The notes under the pieces are model-generated. The model made no database searches. It was not told where the DNA came from and saw nothing but the letters and a program-made list of their open reading frames with translations. The position numbers were made by a program, and so were the translations under genes. From the NCBI GenBank assembly GCA_963971305.1, contig OZ020305.1:3195001-3259000 (forward strand): a DNA stretch of 64,000 nt, written 5' to 3'. The DNA is from Arcuatula senhousia (lineage: Eukaryota; Mollusca; Bivalvia; Mytilida; Mytilidae). Positions 58,626-64,000 of the stretch are shown here, one piece after another; positions within the stretch are counted from its first letter, which is position 1; the number at the start of each line of letters is the position of its first letter.

Positions 58626-59115
58626 TACTCACTCAAAAAAGTAACGCAACAATACAAAATTTCCTTATATATTTTAAATAAACCTACCTAATTTTAAATT
58701 TTTATTGCAAAGCCATTTCTCAACCGATTTTAATGAAATAAAAACCAAGAGAACGAGAAAAGATTGAAAATTTTTTTTTATGATTTTTCAAAAAATCGTG
58801 ACTTCACCGGTTTTTTAAAAAATCACAAGTAGAAATCAATTGGTAATTTTATGCGTCAACAACCCGTTTAAATCAACCAACATTTTCCGTGGAAAAACAT
58901 TGGTTGTGTTCTACTCGTTTTCTATCAAAAACCGTAACAGCTAAGATTTTGCCTAAATCATAAGAAATAAACTTCATTTGTTTGTCTTTTTCTTGATTTT
59001 TATTTGATAAAAATTGATTGCAAAACGGCTTGGCAATATCAATTTATAAAAAGGTAGGTTTACTTAAAACATATAGGGAAATTTTCCACTGTTGCGTAAC
59101 TTTTTTGAGAGAGTA
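58626..59115. mobile_element. 490-bp Tc1/mariner-like MITE
   Basis: Ends TACTCACTCAAAAAAGTAAC / GTAACTTTTTTGAGAGAGTA, extending through gcaaca/tgttgc and aacctacc/ggtaggtt. TA target duplications at 58624-58625 and 59116-59117. Excising the element with one TA restores the gypsy reading frame across the site. Confidence 0.85.
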
Positions 59116-59117
59116 TA

Positions 59118-59274
59118 TATTCTTAGGTCATCACATTTCCAGCGAGAGTATCTGACCCCCTCCCAAACCGTGTCAAAGCGCTTCAAGACTATCCATCGCC
59201 AAAGAGCATCAAACAGCTACGCCGCTTGTTGGGTTTATTTAACTGGTTAAAGAAATTCATACCTAACTATAACG
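59118..59274 (+). pseudogene. Gypsy pol, connection domain
   Basis: Begins FLGHHIS, has an in-frame TGA at 59153-59155, then VKALQDYPSPKSIKQLRRLL and GLFNWLKKFIPNY, the typical linker between reverse transcriptase and RNase H in Ty3/gypsy. Interrupted by family A. Confidence 0.8.
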
Positions 59275-59792
59275 GTCCTGTGCGGGGCCCGGGAGGCGAA
59301 TAGGCCCGCAGCAGCACTAAGCTTGTCGGTAAAAGTCCACTAAAGAGCGCTCAGAAACCTGACATCGGGGTCAGGCCGCTTTGCCCACAAAGCGACTGGG
59401 ATGTGTGCCCCAGGTGGTTGAATGGGGCAGCCCTGACATCGAGAGATGCGGGGTCGTCAGGCGATAATGCGGAAAACCTGACCGCAAACCATAGTGGTGC
59501 ACCGTGTTGGGAAAAATGTCACGTTCCTCGCACGTTGAAGAACCCTGCTGCAGGTCTCGGTAAGAGTAGGACCCGTAGGATCCCCATGCAGGAGGCAAAA
59601 TTTCCCGTCCCTACCCATCACTCCTTTTTCCAGTGGCAGTCAAAACTCTCCTACCCTATTGGCCTTGTGTCCCTATTTCCTCCACTTCATCATCATTTCA
59701 TGTTCATTGTATCACCACTTTCATGTTCATCTCCCGGATATAGCCGAAATCGCGCTGCTTGGGAGTAAAGCAATAACTAACTAACTAACTAA
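59275..59792 (+). mobile_element. Family A SINE-like element, copy 4, inserted in gypsy
   Basis: Flanked by a perfect 13-bp target duplication, cctaactataacg (59262-59274 and 59793-59805). 5' end near gggcccgggaggcg, tail (AACT)n. It is very similar to copies 1 and 2. This is one of the three later insertions in the gypsy relic. Confidence 0.9.
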
Positions 59793-59805
59793 CCTAACTA
59801 TAACG

Positions 59806-60408
59806 CTATTACGCAATCGATGACAAAATTGCTCAAGAAAGGTGCAGCTTTTTCTTGGGTATGTACTTTATCAAAAACATCCTGACGAAAGCGACGAATC
59901 CGAAAACATTCGCGTTGTCCGATTTTGTTCCAAATCATTAAACCACTGGCAGAAATCTTACGGCCCAACGAAGCTTGAATTACTTGGAGTCGTGACAAGC
60001 ATTACTGATTGTTCAAGTTACTTACGCCATGTACGCGGGAACCAAATCATTGTTGAATGTGACCATCAAGCTCTTCGCTGTCTTGTACAGAAACAATGGA
60101 AAGGAGCTATTTACGACCGCTGGTTAGCAATTCTTCAGCAGTACAATTTTGAAATACGGTACAAAGCCGCAGCTCAAATGCAAGTCCCCGACGCTCTGTC
60201 TCGTTGTATGAAATCGAACGCTTCTGACGGTATTTCGAGCCCAGAGGAAAATGACCCATATTTTCCGTACGTGACCGAAAACATCGGAAACATCAAAATT
60301 GTCGATCCGCCAGTTCACACACGTGAACCGAACATGTTAAACCATATTGTTTTGTGTAGCGATGATGAATGTAACGATGCCGGCCGACTCCGATACCGAC
60401 TTGAATGA
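59806..60408 (+). pseudogene. Gypsy RNase H and tail, internally deleted
   Basis: After AITQSMTKLLKKGAAFSW the expected first catalytic Asp region (about 45 residues) is missing and the frame shifts. It resumes at YVLYQKHPDE, FCSKSLNHWQKSYGPTKLEL, YLRHVRGNQIIVECDHQALR and QMQVPDALSRC, which are RNase H hallmarks. An acidic, unconserved stretch follows to a stop at 60406-60408. Confidence 0.8.
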
Positions 60409-61390
60409 TAGCGCTGGGAAGGATTGCCTTTCTTCAGCAAATTACGTCAAAGTAACCGACTCGCTTGCGTTTTCTGATTGTGAACCATCCAATAATAGAT
60501 ACGCGGGAATTCCGAACTCAGTGTGTCACAATGATTTTATTGTGAACAATTTAGTGCGTATTGAAAACAACTAAAGAGAGCCGATTTCAATGTCTGGAAC
60601 AAATTGCTGTTCACATGATCTAATCCGTTTCGTGCCGATTACTGAAAATGACAGTTGTGCAAACGAATCGAACACCCCGAATTTAATTTTAAGCGATCCG
60701 GAATTCAGAGAAGTGTTTTTGAACACAGATGACGGTAAAACAGACTCTAGAGCAGAAGCGACTTTAATTGTCGGAATTGATTGCTATTCCGCTATTAACG
60801 CTATAAACGAATTCGATCCGTTGGTAGCTAACAATTTGTCTGAAAAATGAAGTTTATGCTGCTAAGGAACATACTACATGTATATAGGAACACCGGATAG
60901 ATAGCTATTCCAACTACAGAAATCTTAGCGATATGTTAGGAACAAATCGTGTTGAAAATGGAATGAACAGTCATTCCACGTTGGCTGGAAAAGGCAGATG
61001 CTAAAACCCTGTATGATATTTCAGAAAACACAGTCTTGCAGATTTTACTGGGTAATTCTGACGATAAAAGTACACCCGTTGGTTCATCGGAACAAATTGG
61101 AATGGGTTTCCATTCCAACATACTCAACTCCGACCCTGAAAGCCCTGATGTTAATAACGGACCTAATAACGGAATGAACTGTCATTCCACCAAATGTACA
61201 TTTTTCCGTTAATTCGACAGAAACAAACATCGCGGGAAATCAAGATGCTGAGTTACAAGACAGTATAAAGTTATTGAGAGATAATGGTTTCAACCCAGAA
61301 AGTGTTTTATTTGTTGAATATCGTTTACAATTATAACGAGGACAGTTTCCCCACCTCGTTAGACGAATGTCGTAAATCTGAAAGGTAACT
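60409..61390 (+). pseudogene. Degenerate downstream part of gypsy pol
   Basis: Frames at about 60347-60574 and 60590-60850 are Asp/Asn/Ser-rich (e.g. FREVFLNTDDGKTDSRAEA). The sequence continues with ggaatgaacagtcattccac, which occurs twice. Near 61275-61380 is a remnant (LRDNGFNPESVLFVEY) that may lead into integrase. No zinc-binding or D,D-35-E integrase motif was found. Confidence 0.45.
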
Positions 61391-61442
61391 ACAACTCATC
61401 ACAAAAACAAACCATGCAAAATACAAAAGCACAAATCATTTT

Positions 61443-61508
61443 ATCCGAAACCCTATGACAAACCAACATCTGCACTCATCTGAGAGACCGAAATCACATA
61501 TTTGTCTA
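61443..61508 (-). mobile_element. PLE-1 short internal piece
   Basis: ccctatgacaaaccaacatc and the following 45 bases match the complement of 29215-29275 (DKYGISISQMSADVGLS codons) almost exactly. An isolated fragment. Confidence 0.65.
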
Positions 61509-61554
61509 TTTTTTTATTCAAGCGCAAATGGTCGTTACACGACAACCAAAAAAA

Positions 61555-62780
61555 CAACAGGTTTTTAGCCCTACTGGACCGAAGGTGCAGGTGAGCTATT
61601 GCCATCACTTGGCGTCCGTCGTCGTCCGTCGTCCGTCGTCGTTAACAATTTTCAAATGTTAACTTCTCTAACACCATAAGTCCAATGGCTTTTGAATTTG
61701 GCACAGTTGTTTATTAGCATAGGTAGTATAAAACTTGCGTGAGGATTTTCGATTCGTCGAAAAACATGGCCGCCATGGCTAAAAGTAGAACATAGGGGTA
61801 AATTGCAGTTTTTTGCAAATAACTCGTTCGAACAACCAATGTAGGAGTTATTGACCTTTTCGTGGATTTTTTTTTACAAATTTTGCACCTGTTTAGCTCA
61901 ATTTCTTGAAAACTATACACGATATTTGAGAAATTTAAATTGCAAATTTTTTAACACATCAAGATCTACAAAACATGTAATAGGTTCAACGTTGTAGGAC
62001 CTTTCCTTTTAGGAGTTATTGCCGTTATAACGTCAAAATTGAGCATTTAAAAAGCATTTCCTCATTACATTGAAAACGTTAACTCCTCTGACACTTTAAG
62101 TCCAATTGGAACCAAGCTTGGTATTGTTGTTTATTAGCATTAGGTGTATAGAACTGATGTGGGGGTTTTTGATTGGTTGTAAAACATGGCCGATGTGGCT
62201 AAAAATAGAACATAGGAGTAAATGGCAGTTTTTTGCAAATAACTCAAAAAGGTGACAGATTTTAAAATTTTGATTAGGAACAACCCATGTAGGAGTTAGT
62301 GCCCTTTTTGTGGATTTTTTCTTCTTCAAATTTTGCCTCTGTTTAGCTCAATATCTTGAAAACTATACAAGATCTACAAAATATGTTTAGGGTCAACGTT
62401 GTAGGACCTTTCCTTTTAGGAGTTATTGCCCTTAGAACGTCAAAATTGAGCATTTAAAAAGCATTTCCTCATTACATTGAAAACGTTAACTCCCCTGACA
62501 AATTGAACCAAACTTGGTATTGTTATTTATTAGCATTAGGTGTATAGAACTGATGTGGGGATTTTTGATTGGTTGTAAAACATGGCCGCTGTGGCTAAAA
62601 CAGATTTTTGAATTTTGATTGAAAACAAAAGTGATCAGCACCTTAAGATCCACCATATTGTCAGATGATCCCCTTATTAAACTTATGACCCTTTCAATGT
62701 CAAATAGATTTTGTCTAAAAACCTTTACTTCAGGCACATATGTCAGGTGAGCGATTCAGGCTCCTGGGAGTCTCTTGTTT
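61555..62780. mobile_element. Pearl-like element with 406-420 bp tandem units
   Basis: Starts ccctactggaccgaaggtgc and aggtgagctattgccatcac, followed by a (CGTCGTC)n tract at about 61615. Three units start near 61658, 62078 and 62484 (gttaactcctctgacact, aaacatggccgatgtggcta, ttgtaggacctttcctttta); the third is partial. It ends caggtgagcgattcaggctc then ctgggagtctcttgt. The start and end share AGGTGAGC. Confidence 0.65.
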
Positions 62781-62867
62781 ATCAAAGCTTTAAACAGCTC
62801 AGCGTATACGTGATTGTTCAAGGCCTGATAGGTCCAATGTCAATAAATTAGAGACTATTGTTTTTAT

Positions 62868-63000
62868 TTATCTCTCTGTTTTAATTTGTGTGTTTTACAT
62901 ATTGTGTTTTGTGTTTCTTCGTGCTGTTCTCGTTCGTGTTTGCTGATTTTGTCCTTGCCCTTAAGCCCTCTCGAACTTTTGATCTTGGAATGCTTTATAT
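62868..63000 (+). mobile_element. PLE-1 3'-end fragment
   Basis: tttgtgtgttttacatattg, then ttgctgattttgtccttgcc to ttttgatcttggaatgcttt. It ends about 30 bases before the acceptor of the paralogue exon. Confidence 0.6.
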
Positions 63001-63032
63001 CCACTTCTCTGATCAATTGTTTTACATTAAAG

Positions 63033-63215
63033 CACATGATGATTGTTGTGGTAGTCAACTGTATGAGTACGATGTATTGCCAAACGGATGTACTTGCGAA
63101 AGTGATTTGTGCAATTACACTACCGTAACGCTGAAATCTGGTTTAAGATGGATCAGAAAAAATGCGAGGTATGGAAATGGTCGATTTGATATTCCGAGGG
63201 CCCATAACAGTTCAG
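63033..63215 (+). CDS. Paralogue exon: Cys-rich start of a MAM domain
   Basis: Acceptor acattaaag at 63031-63032, donor TCAG|GTTAGT at 63216. The 183 bases, phase 1 to 1, encode HDDCCGSQLYEYDVLPNGCT, CESDLCNYTT, LRWIRKNARYGNGRFDIPRA and NSSG. It is two codons longer than the minus-strand gene's exon 2. The usual CTF is CTC, adding an unpaired Cys. No signal-peptide exon was found upstream, where a PLE-1 end and tandem arrays now lie. It is either a partial gene or its first exon is far away. Confidence 0.75.
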
Positions 63216-63475
63216 GTTAGTACCGTTTATACCAAAACACAACATTGAAACCACAAGAAAACGCAAATAAAACAACTATAAGCCCATTGACAATTAAATG
63301 ATCAATATAAAGAAACAAAAGCCTTCGCCCCCCAAAAAGGACTATTTAAAAAAATCAAGTTTTAAAACATTGTACATGTGCCTTTAAAGCTTGAAATTGT
63401 TATACCTTTAAGTTCAGATTAAATGTTAATTCTTCCCATTGTTTATGACTTTTATCCTCATACTTGTATTTCTAG

Positions 63476-63750
63476 GATATACTGTCTTAGAAATGTTAAG
63501 CTCTGGGTCAGTAGAACATATTCCCACTGGCAGTAAGGCGTTTCTAACAACCTCAGAGATTAAATCATTGTCTCGCCGGTCATGTATGGAGTTCTCGTAC
63601 AACATGCCATCAAATACATCGAATCTCGATATCTTATTAAATACATGTATCCATCAAAGGATGATAAAGCTACCAGTACACCAGCTTATTCATGGTACAG
63701 GATGGCAGCAGGCATGCGTTTCTATACTTCATTTAGGAAGACCATTTAAA
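63476..63750 (+). CDS. Paralogue exon: central MAM domain
   Basis: Acceptor gtatttctag at 63474-63475, donor TTAAA|GTAAGAG at 63751. The 275 bases, phase 1 to 0, encode YTVLEMLSSGSVEHIPTGSK, LSRRSCMEFSYNMPSNTSNL, GTGWQQACVSILHLGRPFK. It is two codons longer than its counterpart at 52191-52459. The next exon (GIDDITF strand) must lie beyond 64000. Reading frame and splice sites are intact. Confidence 0.75.
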
Positions 63751-64000
63751 GTAAGAGGATAAAAATATAGGTACTAAAATAAACATTTATAAGAAAACTC
63801 AAGTAAAATAAAGGAAAGAAATTTCAAAAGACATATATAGCTTTAATTTATAAAGAATTGAAAAATATGAGACACTCGTGACAACACAATGAAAACACTT
63901 TCACCGACATAATTATAACGTAAACAGAAAAAAATAATGACAAACAAGTTACAAGGGATGTCATTGTAGTCCTTTAAAGTGATACTTATCATAGGAGCAA
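63751..64000 (+). other. Start of the paralogue's next intron
   Basis: AT-rich. No further exon seen before the window ends. Confidence 0.5.

Larger units (their letters stand above)
57595..61390 (+). mobile_element. Ty3/gypsy LTR-retrotransposon pol relic with three nested insertions
   Basis: In order: reverse-transcriptase start (57595-57777), insertion 57778-58354, reverse-transcriptase core (58355-58625), insertion 58626-59115, connection (59118-59274), family A insertion 59275-59792, RNase H remainder (about 59806-60230) and a degenerating downstream region reaching a possible integrase lead at about 61270-61380. No LTRs, gag or protease are seen. An ancient dead copy. Confidence 0.8.

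Overview
This is AT-rich eukaryotic DNA with small, widely spaced exons, GT-AG introns and very dense repeats. It most likely comes from a bivalve mollusc, probably a mussel close to Mytilus. That placement is an inference from three things: many Penelope-like element tails, pearl-like tandem arrays with ACGG/ACG tracts, and hammerhead-ribozyme repeats. No bacterial features, rRNA genes or intact tRNA genes are visible.

I find one host gene that appears complete. It lies on the minus strand between 54562 and 40730, in five exons whose phases fit. They encode a signal peptide, one Cys-rich MAM-type domain, a Thr/Ser/Pro-rich mucin stalk of about 850 residues, one membrane segment and a cytoplasmic tail of about 110 residues, 1184 residues in all. 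A second, divergently oriented paralogue starts at 63033 on the plus strand. Its two MAM exons are present, and the rest lies outside the window or is missing.

Nearly everything else is mobile or repetitive. Names used in the entries: family A is a roughly 515-bp non-coding SINE-like element ending in (AACT)n. Family B is its diverged relative, ending in (ACTC)n. PLE-1 and PLE-2 are two Penelope-like families with different 3' ends; PLE-1 has about fourteen pieces here. There are also two LINE 3' fragments, a Ty3/gypsy pol relic broken by three later insertions (57595-61390), four pearl-like arrays of 165-420 bp units, a pogo/Tigger-like MITE, tRNA-headed SINEs, minisatellites and long hairpins.

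Two patterns stand out. First, three hammerhead ribozyme cores lie on the minus strand; one sits in sense orientation inside intron 1 of the MAM-mucin gene. Second, at least eight otherwise unrelated non-coding elements share one plan: inverted ends built from many copies of a short private motif. Several insertions are dated relative to each other by target-site duplications or by an empty-site paralogue within the window.

Region by region: 1-5300 family A, PLE-2, an inverted-repeat element and a LINE end; 5300-22300 mostly unassigned AT-rich DNA with scattered repeat ends and two ribozymes; 22300-30600 nested transposons; 30600-40700 unassigned DNA, pearl-like arrays, family A and a LINE insertion; 40730-54562 the MAM-mucin gene with repeat-filled introns; 54600-62900 SINE, minisatellite, gypsy relic and tandem arrays; 63033-63750 the paralogue.
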